Shown piece by piece: positions 12,261 through 23,875 of a stretch of DNA of 64,000 nucleotides. How positions within the stretch are numbered: position 1 is the stretch's first letter; the number at the start of each line of letters is the position of its first letter. Where the stretch lies: positions 3,146,501 to 3,210,500 of the forward strand of contig JAUIMM010000702.1 in the NCBI GenBank assembly GCA_031769625.1, in the 5' to 3' direction. The position numbers and the translations under genes were made by a program. The stretch is from Taudactylus pleione. Taxonomy: Eukaryota > Chordata > Amphibia > Anura > Myobatrachidae. The notes beneath the pieces were generated by a model that made no database searches, was not told where the DNA came from, and worked only from the letters and a program-made list of their open reading frames with translations.

Positions 12261-12818
12261 TGTATTTGCAGGCTGCGCAAAAGTTTGCACCATCCAAAGG
12301 AAGGAGTTGAGCGGAACTAGAGCATTACTTGCTGAGAGCGGATCAATCACATGAACTTTGACATTGAAGTACAAATATTAACTTTCCTTTTTGCAAGACA
12401 ATATTATTTCTGTTCATGGTGCTTGTTGCCTTGTATCATAGAGCTGTATCTTTTGCTCCAGCAAAAGTAGATCAGGTCTCCTCATTACACTTACAATGGG
12501 TCTTAGCATCTTTCATTTGTATAATTGCAGGAAAGCATTTTGAACTGTGCAATAATAATCGGCAAACAACCCCAAAAAAGAGTCCCAAAGAATCCTCACT
12601 CTCATGGTCAATTTTAGTCACAAAACATACTAAACAACACACTGTTCAAAGAGAAAAATTGTAAATTGTAAATATAAAATGTGATGGTTGGAAAGCTGTA
12701 GTACAGTAGTTTGGACTATGATGTCATATATTCCCACTCTATTCCTTCTCAGGGTTTTCCCCAAACCCAGTTTACGGGGTATCTGTAAGTTAGGTGTGCA
12801 CCTAGGAAACACATTAGG

Positions 12819-12991
12819 AGGCATATTTACTAAAGTGCGGATTTATAGAAGTGGAGATGTTGCACATAGCAACCAATCACATTCTAGCTATTAGCTTGTA
12901 GAAGGTGCTAGATACATGATAAGTAAAATCTGATTGATTGCTATGGACAACATCTGCATTTCTATAAAGTAGCACTTTAGTAAATATACCT
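12819..12991. mobile_element. MITE, CATAGCAACCAATCA family, member 2
   Basis: The termini GGCATATTTACTAAAGTGC and GCACTTTAGTAAATATACC are inverted, with GCACATAGCAACCAATCA in the left arm and its inverse in the right. Confidence 0.75.
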
Positions 12992-14576
12992 GTAGGTGGA
13001 CAAGTAAATGCATTTGTGCACATAAATAAATATTGCAGGGTCCACACATTATACTGTACAGCTCAAAAAAAATCCCTGAAACCTGGATAATGAAAACATT
13101 TTGAACGGTTTCCATCTAGGGATGATGGAAGAACTTTCCCACAACCACCTAACAAAAAAAGAGACAAAATCGGTTGAATATTTCCTGCTAACATATATTG
13201 TGAGAAAACATAATAAAGCACTGACAGGCACTGTGTGTGAGACGGAGCTGCTGCTGTTCCTATGAATCATGTTATAGACTGTACAACATCTGTCTTATTC
13301 TGCAAATTCATTATTTCATATGCTACTTATTTCTATGGCCTGAGGACAGAACATCCGTTTGCCTTAGTCAACCTGTAATTTCTTCCAGAGATCTTTAATA
13401 CATCAAATATCAGTTTAATTACGGGCATAAAACTAAGCTCGCACAGTATGAATTTGATAAGGTCTATTGTGCAAAGCTTTCAAAGTCTTTTCAAAAGAGC
13501 TTGTGAAATGCTGATAGGATTTGGCTACTTTTCAAATTCAATATTTTCCTTTGGTAAAAAGAAGAAAGTGAAGATTTGCCAGAGGCAACTAAAATATGAC
13601 ATAGATAATCACAATAGGGATTTATAGCTCTCTTAGGTCATATATCACAATGGCTCACAATAGGTTTGTATGTAGTGTTCAGAGACTGACTCTATACTAT
13701 GAAAATAGACATCGGTCTGGTATTCATTTTTAGTAATGCTGTACACTGATTTGTTTAGTGCTGCCAGTTTTACAAGCGCTGTGGACCCTATATTAGTTAC
13801 TATTTAGGAGGACACAGTGTCATGACATAGTAGCTATGTTATACCTTCCTAGCATAATTATGTTGTCATGTGTCATGTTTATGGGGTCAGCATGTTTTCC
13901 AAAAAGCCTGACAAAGTTAGTGGCTAGTGGTCATAATGCCTTCTGTCTTTGTTATTACTCTTGCCTCTAGTTACTACTTAAATAGGCAACATGAATGACA
14001 TGATGACAATGAGGATTAGAGGGGCTTCTGCCATGCCATCCTTTCACCCAGCTGTTCTTACAGTCTGAGTGTAATTCCACAGTTAGTTAAAGGACAATAG
14101 CCTAACGTTGAGGACAGCAGTCTGGAATGTAGAAACCCGAGACCTCGTCACTGTTATCTGTCCAGGCTAAAAATTTGAAGAAAACTGCCATTCATGAGAT
14201 TATTTGCAATAGGACAAGGTAATAATGCAGTCACCAGAGATGTACTTATGCATTTGGTCCTTTGGGCCTTTATTGTGGAAACTTTTTTAAGTTTATATCT
14301 CTTGGGTCCATGTGCAGATAACCTAATAGGTGATAATCGTCAGTGACGGTGCTAACCCCAGGCAGCGTTCCCCTTCCAGTCGGAAACAGAACGGAGATGT
14401 CAATATTATAGTAGTAACGTAATGTACAGTATAGCATTGCAAAGTTCCATTCTATGTAGTAAGCCTTTGTTCATACCTGCCATTTCACAGGCTGTGTTTG
14501 AAATATGACAGTTAGGAGCTGATTTTTTGGTACTTTATATCCATCCACTTTATCTCTCACCAAAGCTTATTACATA

Positions 14577-15326
14577 GGGGCCTATTCATCAACACTAAAA
14601 TAACGATGTTAAGTACATTTTCCTTAATAACCATTTTTTTAGTATTCATGAAGACACTTAACACAGGGGGATATTACTGATATCTCCTGTTAAGTCCGTC
14701 TGCGTTAATTTGTAGAAATTAGACTATTCATCAAATTCTGAAAATTATTATGGTGTTACTATACGCCACTCTGAGGTGGCGTTCAGCGGGTTATACTTAC
14801 CTGCTTTCAGCTGGGCAGGTCCTACGCCGGCTCCCTCCGTCGCTCTGGTCCCTTCCTAGGCTCCGGCTGCTGCTCTGTGTTCTCACAGCATTATGGCTGT
14901 GAGAACAAAATAATGTTTAAAAAAAAAATGAAAAACCTTCAGCTTCCTCTGCCTGGCCATGCTGTCTGCTGCAGTCGGGGTCCGGGCGGGAGGTCGGGGT
15001 CAGTGGCTACAGCCGGCTAGGTAAGTGAAGGGGGGAGAGGGGGGGTGGACACAGAATTATCACAGTTGTAATCTGTGCTACGCATGCACCGCTTTTGTGA
15101 ATGGAACGGCGCATGCGCGGCACTGATTACAGCTGCGATAAGGTAGGACTAGGTAGGGAAAAGTATCTATTTCCCAAAAAGCCGTCATCACAAAAAAGAC
15201 AGCTTTTCGGAATAGATACTGATGGGGAGGAGGTATGATGAATTCCTCTGGTAATTAGGTAGAACTTCATACGAGTTCTAAACCTAATTACCTCCAGAGA
15301 ATTTTTAGTTATGATGAATAGGCCCC
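14577..15326. mobile_element. Inverted-repeat element, GGGGCCTATTCATCA family
   Basis: GGGGCCTATTCATCAACAC at the left mirrors ATGATGAATAGGCCCC at the right. ATA (or CATA) lies at both flanks. It holds a poly-A tract, a G/C-rich block (14790-15030) and palindromic CGCATGCGC. No protein is encoded. Confidence 0.65.
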
Positions 15327-16383
15327 CATAGACCCTTATGTAACACAAGATGAAAAAGATGTATAGTATTACTGTATACAACAGTTTCCCTTCCAGTTAC
15401 CAATAACATTTGTGGGTACATAAAGTTGAAGCCACTGTCTACTGATTCCTTTACTCTAGATTTAAAATACCTGTCACACATGATCAGTTCCCACTATCCA
15501 GGCCGCTGCTCTGATCTCAACCTCCCATCTCCTACAGTATTATGTTTTTTTGCCTTGTCCTGTGTGACTGTTTCTGAGTATCTCTGCTCATGTTTACCAC
15601 ATTTTGGGATGCTGGTCACTTGGTGCATTTGTCAAAAATGTAACTTTTCCGGTTGGTTTAAGATTCCTCTAAGAGAACATAATCTAGTTAACATTATGGA
15701 GTGTCAAACTGAAATGCTCTTGTAATTTTTTTTCTTTTCTTTTTTAACAAATTGCATTCACGTTCAGTAGCGTTAATGGCATACATAACCTGAAATCGTG
15801 TTTAAGAATAGAGGCCCTCATTCAGAGCCACTCGCAAGCGGGCGCACGTACGTTAGGCGTACGTCCAAAAATATTTAAATTCAAGGGCTCGCTCGTATTT
15901 TCGATCGCATCTAAAAATCCTCCCCAAACTCAGACGACCCCTCCTCTAACTAACGAGCGTGCGAAATAGCGAGCGTACATCCCCGAAATGGCTTGAAGGG
16001 AACGCACGCACAAGTATAAACCGGAAGTGGCCATGTCAGATGTCGATTACCTGCTCCTTTATTCTGCCTACCTCCATCAATCGTATCATGCCAATCAATG
16101 TATCAATTAGCTTAATGTTTTTTTTTTTTCAACACAATGCAAGAAACTTTACTCTTGTCCGTGTTTGTGTTTACCCGCAGAATACGTACGGCTTAAACAT
16201 TCGCATTTATTGCTCAAAAAACATGTTAGCCACAATGAGACAATTGTTCTATTGCTGTGGATCCCCGCATATTTTCCGGGGTTCATTTCTTTATTTAAAT
16301 TTGCTTACGCATGTCACTACATCAAGCCTATCATAACTCTCCAGAGATTTCTGGCCCTGTCGAACACATGACTCATACACTAA

Positions 16384-16427
16384 CCAATCAAATTGCTCCT
16401 GTTAATTTCCAAACTACATTAGCCAAT
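16384..16427 (+). promoter_or_regulatory. Paired CCAAT boxes upstream of second-type Myb gene
   Basis: AACCAATCA and AGCCAATCA lie about 100 and 60 bp before the ATG at 16486. Both are kept in the other copy (inverse motifs near 63115-63165). No TATA box is obvious, so CCAAT-driven initiation is an inference. Confidence 0.45.
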
Positions 16428-16485
16428 CAGAAATTTTTGGCACACTTTATCAAAAATGAATTTTAAGAAAAACACCATTGCCATC

Positions 16486-17736
16486 ATGAGAGCCTCCGCA
16501 TTCACCAGGCGCGAGCTGCTGGTGCTAACGGAGGTGCTGGATCGGCGTATCACCAGCCAGCCTCCACCCATCACCAACCGGCAGAAGCGTTCCGCGTATG
16601 CGGAGGCACGGGCCCGCCTGCGCTCCTTCGGCTCACGCCGCAACATCGGCCAGCTGGAGCGCAGGTGGTCTGACCTGCAACGGCGAACGCCCCGCTTGCT
16701 GGCATGCTTTCGCATGCAGATATTGGAAAGTAAGTGTTATGTATTGTGGTTTTCATGTTTGTCTTTGTGGGGCAAACTGCGTGTGCATGTTTTCATGTCT
16801 GTCCTATTTTTTCATTCTCATCATATCTGCGTGTGCATGTTTTTATGTCTGTCCTATTTATTCATTCTCCTCATATCTGCATGACCATGTTTTCCCTCTA
16901 TTTCTGATATATTCATTCTACTCATATTTGCATGTTTTTTGTTGGTGGTGGGTGATTTTAAAATGTTATTTGGGCAGGATTTGGCCAGAAACTAACCACA
17001 ATTTGTTTGACATCTTTTAGGGGGACAGGCAAGACTACGCCGTCACCGTCCGGCCAGACGGCGGTCCCGCCCACTCTCACCTACCCCCAGCCAACACTCC
17101 ACCCCAAATAATTCCCCTATTCCCCCCTCCTCCCAAGCCTTCCAAGAGCATCTCCCGGAACTGTCGGGCCTCCTTCCCCTCCGTCCCCCTTCCCCCTCTC
17201 CTCCGCCCACCCCTCTTCCAATTACCCCCTCCCCGGAGTCCGTGATAACCCCGCCCCGTTCTTTGGGGAATGAAGGCTCCTCCGAGGATGAAGATGGAGG
17301 GACTTCGGGATCTGCCGTTTTGGCTACCGGTATGTTTTTCTTTTGCGTTTTTTTTAACCACAAACTGTTTGTATGTAATCATGTGTCGTTCCTTTATTCG
17401 TGATTTTTGGGTTCTTTTTTGGTGATTTAGCAGTTTGCCTTTACCTCTTCCTGCTGATTTCAACATGCACATATCACACCTGTGGGTATTTCTACATAGG
17501 CCTTGTAATTTTTGCAGCACCCCTTTTTTTTTACATTTTGGTTTTGGAGTGATTTCGTTGTGTTTTTGTTTTTTTAATGTGGATTCCCTATTGTTTGATT
17601 AATCCACACACTTTTCTCACCCACAGAGGAACAGAGGCGTCGGCAAGAGGTCGAACATTGTGTGGCACACATGCGCCAAAATGTAATTGGGGTGCTTGTG
17701 GCCCTTGACCGGCTGTCTGGCATCCTTCGGCAGTAG
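16486..17736 (+). CDS. Harbinger copy 1: second-type Myb/SANT-like protein (220 aa)
   Basis: Three exons, 16486-16729, 17021-17329 and 17627-17736, join to 663 nt. Donors are GTAAGTGT and GTATGTTT; acceptors follow CATCTTTTAG and CTCACCCACAG. Residues 6-72 look like a Myb/SANT-type three-helix domain: FTRRELLVLTEV at the start, QLERRWSDLQRRTPRLL at the end. Then come a basic patch (RRHRPARRRSR), a long proline/serine-rich linker, an acidic EDEDGG stretch and a C-terminal amphipathic helix starting EEQRRRQE. This is the layout of Myb-like Harbinger partners, but the sequence is not that of the element's other Myb gene. An in-frame ATG 30 nt upstream is not conserved in copy 2, so I start at 16486. 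A DNA-binding role is inferred from the domain. Confidence 0.82.
16775..16915 (+). repeat. Three degenerate 50-bp units in an intron
   Basis: TGCATGTTTTCATGTCTGTC-type units recur about every 50 bp within the first intron of the second-type Myb gene. The same unit is amplified to 17 copies in the other element (61891-62769). Confidence 0.8.
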
Positions 17737-17762
17737 TTTTTTTTTGTTTTTATCTTTTTCAA

Positions 17763-17768
17763 AATAAA
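17763..17768 (+). terminator. Poly(A) signal AATAAA, second-type Myb gene
   Basis: AATAAA lies 27 bp after the stop codon at 17734-17736, followed by GTTTATTTCT. Confidence 0.65.
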
Positions 17769-18205
17769 TTGTTTATTTCTAATATACGTTCTGCCTCATT
17801 CGTTTTTTCAGAACCAAAGATAGTTAACCCTGACATAAGTAGACTGTTCCTGCAAGGTTTTGCATTTTTTAAAAATTAGATTGGGTTTTGTATTTGTATG
17901 TAAAACACCCTCAAGAAACACATAACAGTAACAATGTCATTTCCCTTTTTGTGTGTAGTGGCAATTAGATATTTCTACATTTTACAGGTTCCTAGTTGGT
18001 GGGCAAGCTGCTTAGGCGAATCTTACAAAGCCAAATGATTGGACAGGCTTCCTTTTGGTGTGGGTTGGGAACCTGAAAACATATTTCATTTTTGCTCAAC
18101 TGGCGTCAGTACTGGATTACCCCTTAGTCAAATGTAAGGTGTGTTAACCTGGTTAAACTTGCTGGTAACGTCCAAAAAAAGGAAGAACATTTAACTCTCC
18201 AAACA

Positions 18206-18211
18206 TTTATT
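18206..18211 (-). terminator. Poly(A) signal AATAAA, transposase copy 1
   Basis: AATAAA on the minus strand, about 350 bp past the transposase stop and about 440 bp from the converging gene's signal. The corresponding site is deleted in copy 2. Confidence 0.55.
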
Positions 18212-18557
18212 CACAACATAACTGAGAAATCAAAGTGGTCACTCACAAAAAAAACACACAGTGAGAATCTCAAATACAACACATACCCAATAAAAAAAAA
18301 CCCAAAAAAAACAAATCAAGAACTGGTTGAGGAAGGACCATGCCAAAATGATTCACAAACATGGCGTTGCGATATGGGTTCCAGAATATATTCCCAAAAT
18401 GAGCAGATCCAGGTTTGTTAAGGGTAGCATGAAGTAGTGAGCGTTGTAGTGCCAAAGATTATGTGAACAAACCGAAGATGTTGAAAAAAAGAAAACAAAA
18501 TTAGATGTTCGCCAACAAACACAAACACATTAGGTTAAAACACTGTTTTGTTCAAAC

Positions 18558-19745
18558 TTACCTAAAAAATCTGGCCACCACATCATCGCGTATGGCCCCC
18601 CCACATACTGACCTCCGACCAACCTCGGGGGGGCCATCCTCAGGTAAGGCATCCTCTGGCTGCATTGGGACACCACTCCTTATGGCGATGTTGTGAAATA
18701 TCCCACACAGGACCACAATTTTCGACACCATATCCGGCAAATACATGAGCTCGCCACCAGAGCGGTGGAGGCATCTGAATCGGCCTTTTAAAAGGCCGAT
18801 ACAGCGCTCCACCACTTCCCTGGTGGCTGTAAGTGCGGAATTAAATGCACTTTGTGGGCCTGGTGTGGGAGCCAAATAAGGAGTGAGCAGCCAGGACATG
18901 CAAGGATATCCACTGTCTCCTATGGAAAAGAATTGACAACATCAGGAACACTGTGTATCAAGCTTAACATTGTTATGTACTAAAGGTCTCCACTTACCCA
19001 GAAGCCATGCATCACCAGCTTGTAGGTTGGTTAATTTGTGCCATATCCCTGATTGCCGGATGACGAAGGAGTCATGTGCACTTCCGGGTAATTTAGCATT
19101 CAGGGACAGGATCTGGAGGGAGGCATCACATACCACCATTACATTCAGGGAGTGATAGTGTTTCCTGTTTCTAAATATGGCCTCCAGCCGGGCTGGAGGC
19201 TGAAGTGGTATGTGAGTACCATCCACAACCCCTATGATGTGTGGGAAGGCAGCTATTTGGTAAAAATTGGCCTTGGCCACACTAAAGGCACCCATATCCA
19301 AAGGCATTTGAATAAAATGATGGAGGTGCTTGAAAAGTGCCTCCATCACTGCCCTCAGGATCCGGGAAAAGGAGGATTGGGAGATGCCGGCCACTATTCC
19401 CACCGTTGTTTGAAATGATCCTGAGGCACAGAAATGTAATACCGCCATAAATTGCGTAAGTGGTGGTATTGCTGTTGGACTGTCAATTTGCCGCTCAAGA
19501 TCACTTTCTATTAATGAGAGAGTGTCTATGATGATTTTGGGAGGTAGACGGTAGCGTCTTAAAACCTCATCATCGGGCATTCCAAAAAGGGTGACACGTG
19601 TTCGAAATATCTGGGGCCTTGCATGCCTACGATGCCTACGCCTGGGACGAGATTGAGGTTGGTCGGCTTCCGGGAGCATGGCCAGAACAATCCGCCCCAG
19701 ATCAACCTGAAATTCAAAGATTTTAAAGTAAGGCTTTTGACCCAC
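18558..19745 (-). CDS. Harbinger copy 1: DDE transposase (369 aa)
   Basis: Two exons, 19745-18998 and 18919-18558, join in frame at AWLLG|DSGYP (donor GTAAGTGG, acceptor TTTTCCATAG). The protein is a PIF/Harbinger (HARBI1-like, DDE_Tnp_4) transposase. It shows a basic N-terminal patch around RPRRRHRR, a helix-turn-helix-like segment near residues 114-130 (TVGIVAGISQSSFSRIL), and the acidic triad: D175 in VVDGTHI, D225 in GSAHDS and E287 in VVERCIGLLKGRF. Length matches the family (about 350). ATG 19745 gives the longest frame, but a Met at residue 23 after a CAG|GTTGAT acceptor-like site is an alternative. The last codons read AGGTAAG, so the stop sits inside a donor-like motif and a further exon is possible. 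It differs from copy 2 at about 16 residues. Confidence 0.93.
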
Positions 19746-20039
19746 CCCAAAACTATATTAAAACAACTTAGCTTGATGATACCATCCATTGCTGCTTACA
19801 TGCCGGGGTATTGTCATGATACGTCCAAACTGAAAATAAACACCAAAATTACTTGACACATTTCACTCTGTGCATTTTTGTTTCCAAATTTTGTGCTAGA
19901 CCAAAGTTAAAATATGCCAAACACCCATTTAGCAAAACAGCAAAGCGACATTTAACACAGTACATCAAAATGGGTCGAAATGTTGGCACAAAAAGCGAAA
20001 GAGAAACCACCAAAAAGTTAGAATGATTATTAAGCTGTT

Positions 20040-20265
20040 AAAAATGCACTAATTAGCTCGCTAATACAAGTCACAAGAGTAACTACTAAAAATGCACTAA
20101 TTAGTTCGCTAATACAAGTCACAAGAGTAACTACTAAAAATGCGCAAATTAGTTCGCTAATACAAGTCACAAGAGTAACTACTAAAAATGCGCTAATTAG
20201 TTCGCTAATACAAGTCACAAGAGTAACTACTAAAAATGCGCTAATTAGTTTGCAAATACAAGATA
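20040..20265. repeat. 48-bp tandem repeat in Harbinger intergenic region, copy 1
   Basis: About five head-to-tail units of 48 bp, each with GCACTAATTAGTTCGCTAAT and ACAAGTCACAAGAGTAACTA. They lie between the divergent transposase and first-type Myb genes. The same repeat is present at 58600-58818 in copy 2, so it predates the split of the two copies. Confidence 0.9.
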
Positions 20266-20700
20266 AAAAATGGACTTACCAAGAGCAAATATATAAGAGT
20301 CAAAATCAAAAGGTCTTTTGGGTCGAAAATAAACAAAATCTAAAATAGAAGAAATTATGGATCCAAAATTTACAAAAAATAAGAAACACAATGAAACAAC
20401 AATTGAACAAAAGTTAGACTTCACAAAACTTACCAAATCAAGAAACGAGGTCCCAAAAATATAAACCAACAAAGATAACGGAAAAAAAAAACGCAAATCT
20501 AACCAACAAACGAATCTCCAACCGCCAACTCCTTTCTACGCAATCAATAAACACCAGCCAAGATAACCTCCAACAATCCAAAAACGCCACCTCGACTTGA
20601 GACACACCAAGCCATAAATAGTGTTTCGTTTCCCGCACAAATTAAGGAGGGATCATAGGGCCGCACAATCAATGATGCGGCCGCAAAATAAGGACGCATG

Positions 20701-20708
20701 TATAAATA
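20701..20708 (+). promoter_or_regulatory. TATA box of first-type Myb gene, copy 1
   Basis: TATAAATA is followed directly by CGTCAC, a CRE-like half site, 60 bp before the ATG at 20761. The same motif and spacing occur in copy 2 (58147-58154). Confidence 0.65.
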
Positions 20709-20760
20709 CGTCACGAAAACACATTCAAATTCTGGTGTATTTCTTGTTTGGACCTCAGAC

Positions 20761-22047
20761 ATGGCGACAGACCAGGGAAAAAATGCCCAAGAGTCAGGCG
20801 GTAAGTCTTTCATGCATTTTGTATCAATGAGTAATTTGAAACATAAGATTAGGCAAGTTGTGATTTTGTGAATTCTGTAAATTTACACAAATAGGTGAGG
20901 AGAATGACATGGAAGAGGCTGCTGGGCCCAGTATTCCGGCCAAAGCGGCCAAAAAAAAAAGGCAGCCACATTTCACAAGAAAGGAGATGGAGGTTTTGAT
21001 CCAGAAGTGTGTGGACATCCTGCCACAGGCAGACAGGAATATGAGTCTAAGCCAGAAGTGGAGAATGTGGGAAGAGGTAGCCGTTGCTGTCAATAGGGTG
21101 GGTGATTATGTCCGTCTAGCCCGGGATGTCAAACGGCGGTAAGTAAACCCTTGCCCCCCCTAAAAACAAACCCCATTTTAAACCAAAGGATAATGGCTTC
21201 CATTTTTTCCCACAGATGGGGCGACTTCAAATATCGCTTAAAACAAAATCTCGCGGACAGGGCTAGGCATGCAAGGGGGACAGGTGGGGGTCCCACCCCT
21301 GTGTCATTGGAGTTGACGGATTTAGAAGAGCTGGCACAGGGGTGTGTGCACCCTGTGGAGGTGTTTGGCATGTCCAACATGGATACGGACATGCCAGACT
21401 TTGCGGCTCCTCATGTTGTCCCAGGTAAATCTTTGGATGTCATCAACTCTGAAATGTTATTGTGCCAATATGTAGATTGTAATGTGAGGCTTTTCTCTTT
21501 TTTCCTAACAGAGACACAGGCGGATGAGTCTGCTCCAGAGGGGAGCCTTGGCCGCCGAATTTCTGCTGGCTCTGCAGGGGAGGAACCAGTACATCCGGCT
21601 GAGGACCCTGCAGAAGCCAGTAAAGGACAATCCCCCTCGCAGGCAGTGGCCCTCCTCACAGAACTCAATTTCAAATCGGATTCCCATACGGAGATTCTGC
21701 AGAGGATGGACGCCAGTCTGCTACGGGTGGCTGAGGCCCTGGAGCAAAATGCTGCGGCCAACGAGACCATTGGTCAGGCCCTGGCGGAAAATACCAGGGC
21801 CAACATCCGCATCGCCAATGCACTGGAGCAGCTCGTTCGCCAGCACATGGTGGAGCCGACCTCCCTTCCTGCCGGAACATCAGGATCCTCCACCTCTGGC
21901 ACAACATCAGCCAATCCTCCAAATGTGCCTAGCCCTGTGCCTAGTCCAGAGGCCACAACATCTGCCTCTGGACAGGCCAGCCCGATGACATCCCGGACCC
22001 GGTCTGGCGCCCTCCCTCCCCCATCCAAACGGGTGAAAAAACGGTGA
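20761..22047 (+). CDS. Harbinger copy 1: first-type Myb/SANT-like protein (342 aa)
   Basis: Four exons, 20761-20800, 20895-21138, 21216-21424 and 21512-22047, total 1029 nt with phases 1, 2 and 1. The short first exon encodes MATDQGKNAQESG. Residues 40-105 form a Myb/SANT-like (NAIF1-type) DNA-binding domain running from FTRKEMEVLIQKC to KRRWGDFKYRL, preceded by a KKKR nuclear-signal-like patch. A Thr/Ser/Pro-rich tail follows an amphipathic, coiled-coil-like region (TEILQRMDASLLRVAEALEQ), and the protein ends KRVKKR. In known Harbinger elements this protein partners the transposase for nuclear entry and end binding; that role is inferred here. All four exons and splice sites are conserved in copy 2. 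Confidence 0.9.
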
Positions 22048-22259
22048 CAGCAATGGTGACTTTTCCCACAATCCTTCTGTGCTTGGCTCATATTCCTTTC
22101 GGGTCAAAACTTCCCTCTCCTTTCTTGTGAAATGTTTTTATTTTTTTGATGTATGTTTATGTCAACAGTTATGTTGGGCCAATTTGTTTGATTTGGGAAC
22201 ATATCTTTGGCCAAAAAAGATGTCCCCAAAATTTTTAAAATAAGTTTTTTTGTTTGAGC

Positions 22260-22265
22260 AATAAA
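22260..22265 (+). terminator. Poly(A) signal AATAAA, first-type Myb gene copy 1
   Basis: AATAAA about 215 bp after the stop; conserved in copy 2 at 56590-56595. Confidence 0.6.
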
Positions 22266-23276
22266 TTGGAAATTAAACAATGACATTGGATTGTGAAATT
22301 ATTGTACAAATGGGTTACATTTAATCCTGGGCCAAAAGGCAAAAACTCGGGCAAAAAAAAAAAAAAAGGGCTCTTTAAGGAACGTTTAAAAATTCATATA
22401 ATTCGGCAAATTCAGGAGGCACAAATAAAATGGTGCGAAACTGAAAACATGATGAAATTATTGTTACAATAGGCCCTAACCACCAAATTGCTGCCCAAAT
22501 AACCCCCCCCAAATGTACGCAAATTGACTGTGTCATCCTGACATTAGCAGCTCTGAGTTCCACCTGTGTACGTTTTGTGCTATCCCAAAAAACTGATTTC
22601 AAAACACATACCAAGCCGGTTCTCAATCCAACACTAATTGTTTTTCTGCCCGCCCGCGATTAATCGCAACAACATCGTGGAGTCCAGGGACGGAGGAGAA
22701 GGCCATCGCCAATGTGGTCGAGTAATCCAGACCCTAAGCTGTGCGAGCATTTGGAAGGGAAAGAGGATCATCCAGTGACGTAGGAGTCGGTCCGTACACA
22801 TTTTACGCTCGCATCTGCTAATGTATGTACGCCCCAAAAACGCCTCGCCACGCCTGCGTTTTTCCATCTCCACCCTCGTCAACACTCTAAAACGCCCTGT
22901 TCTGTCAATCACATTTGACATGTCACTTCCTGTACGCTATTTTAGGAACGAGTCCCAAAAAACTCGCAATCTGCAGTACGCACATGCGCAGTGTTACACC
23001 GACGCATGCGCGGTTATTCATCATCGGAACGCAACGAGCGTACTGCTGTTAACGAGTGGCTCTGAATGAGGGCCAGAATACCATAGCACTTTTTGCATTA
23101 GTTTAAGTTGTTCTTTGGTAATGGAATCTTAATGAAAGCTACAAGTGTTTATTTGCCTCTTGGAATCCCATGCAGAATGCTGTTTTTCTAGTGTGTAAAT
23201 GCCAGAGAGGAATAGCAGCTAGAGTCATCTATTCTGCTGTGTACAAATATTGCATTGCTGTGAGTAATAGCACTAA

Positions 23277-23875
23277 GGGCATGATTCAGAGCCGCTCGTA
23301 AGCGGCCGCTCGTTCGCTCTGAGCGATGTTTGCCCAACTGCCCATGCGTATGGATCGTAATACGCATGCGCGAACCAGTCAGTGCGGACGAAATTCGTTT
23401 GTTCGCTAAATAGCGAATGCCTGCTATTTTGAGTGACAGAATGAGGGGTATGTGGGTGGTAACAGGGGAAGGTGCTTGAAAACGGGGAGTGGAGATCCGA
23501 ACGCAGGCGTGCTTAAAGGTCAAAATGGGCGTTTTAAGGGTGTGCATAATTAAAACAGCAGCGTCATTGACCACGTCACTTGGTTATTTTATAGCCAGAA
23601 CTGCTCGCAAGATTGTGGTAGCAAAAACCAACCACAAGAATAGCGAGCAGTTCATACGCTGGTCGATGTACTCAATTAATCTAATAAATAGCGGACATGA
23701 CGTAGGATGCGAGCGGCAAGGGGGCATATTTTTTCAAAAAACGACCGCAAGTTTTGTTCGCTCGTTCAGACATAGAGGCGTGAACAGACCGCAAAGAGCG
23801 AACGGTTCATTTGAATAGCCACCCCTATTTTTTGGACGAACGACCGCAAATAGCGTCCGGCTCTGAATCAGGCCC
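23277..23875. mobile_element. Harbinger-type MITE with TAA target duplication
   Basis: The ends GGGCATGATTCAGAGCCG and CGGCTCTGAATCAGGCCC differ at one base and are flanked by TAA on both sides. The ends match those of the three-gene Harbinger copies in GATTCAGAGCC. It starts about 200 bp from copy 1. No open frame remains, so movement would need transposase in trans. Confidence 0.85.

Larger units (their letters stand above)
15813..23074 (+). mobile_element. Three-gene Harbinger transposon, copy 1 (7.26 kb)
   Basis: The terminal inverted repeats begin GGCCCTCATTCAGAGCCACT at both ends and are flanked by a 3-bp duplication AGA (15810-15812; 23075-23077). Between them are three spliced genes: a second-type Myb/SANT-like gene (16486-17736, +), a Harbinger DDE transposase (19745-18558, -) and a first-type Myb/SANT-like gene (20761-22047, +). 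All three open frames survive, with introns, promoter-like motifs and poly(A) signals. A second copy in opposite orientation is at 55777-63679. PIF/Harbinger elements normally carry a transposase and one Myb-like gene, and normally duplicate TWA; both points differ here. Strand is given for the first-type Myb gene. Confidence 0.93.

Noticed and set aside
13050..13165. Possible EGF-like exon: pyrimidine tract and GTTAG acceptor followed by GGCGK and a C-x-x-x-P-G-F motif on the minus strand
   Set aside because: Only two cysteines in the frame, wrong spacing and an early stop. It cannot be the missing EGF module.
16419..17520. Long minus-strand frames opposite the second-type Myb gene
   Set aside because: They are antisense shadows of GC-rich coding exons and are not preserved across the intron positions.
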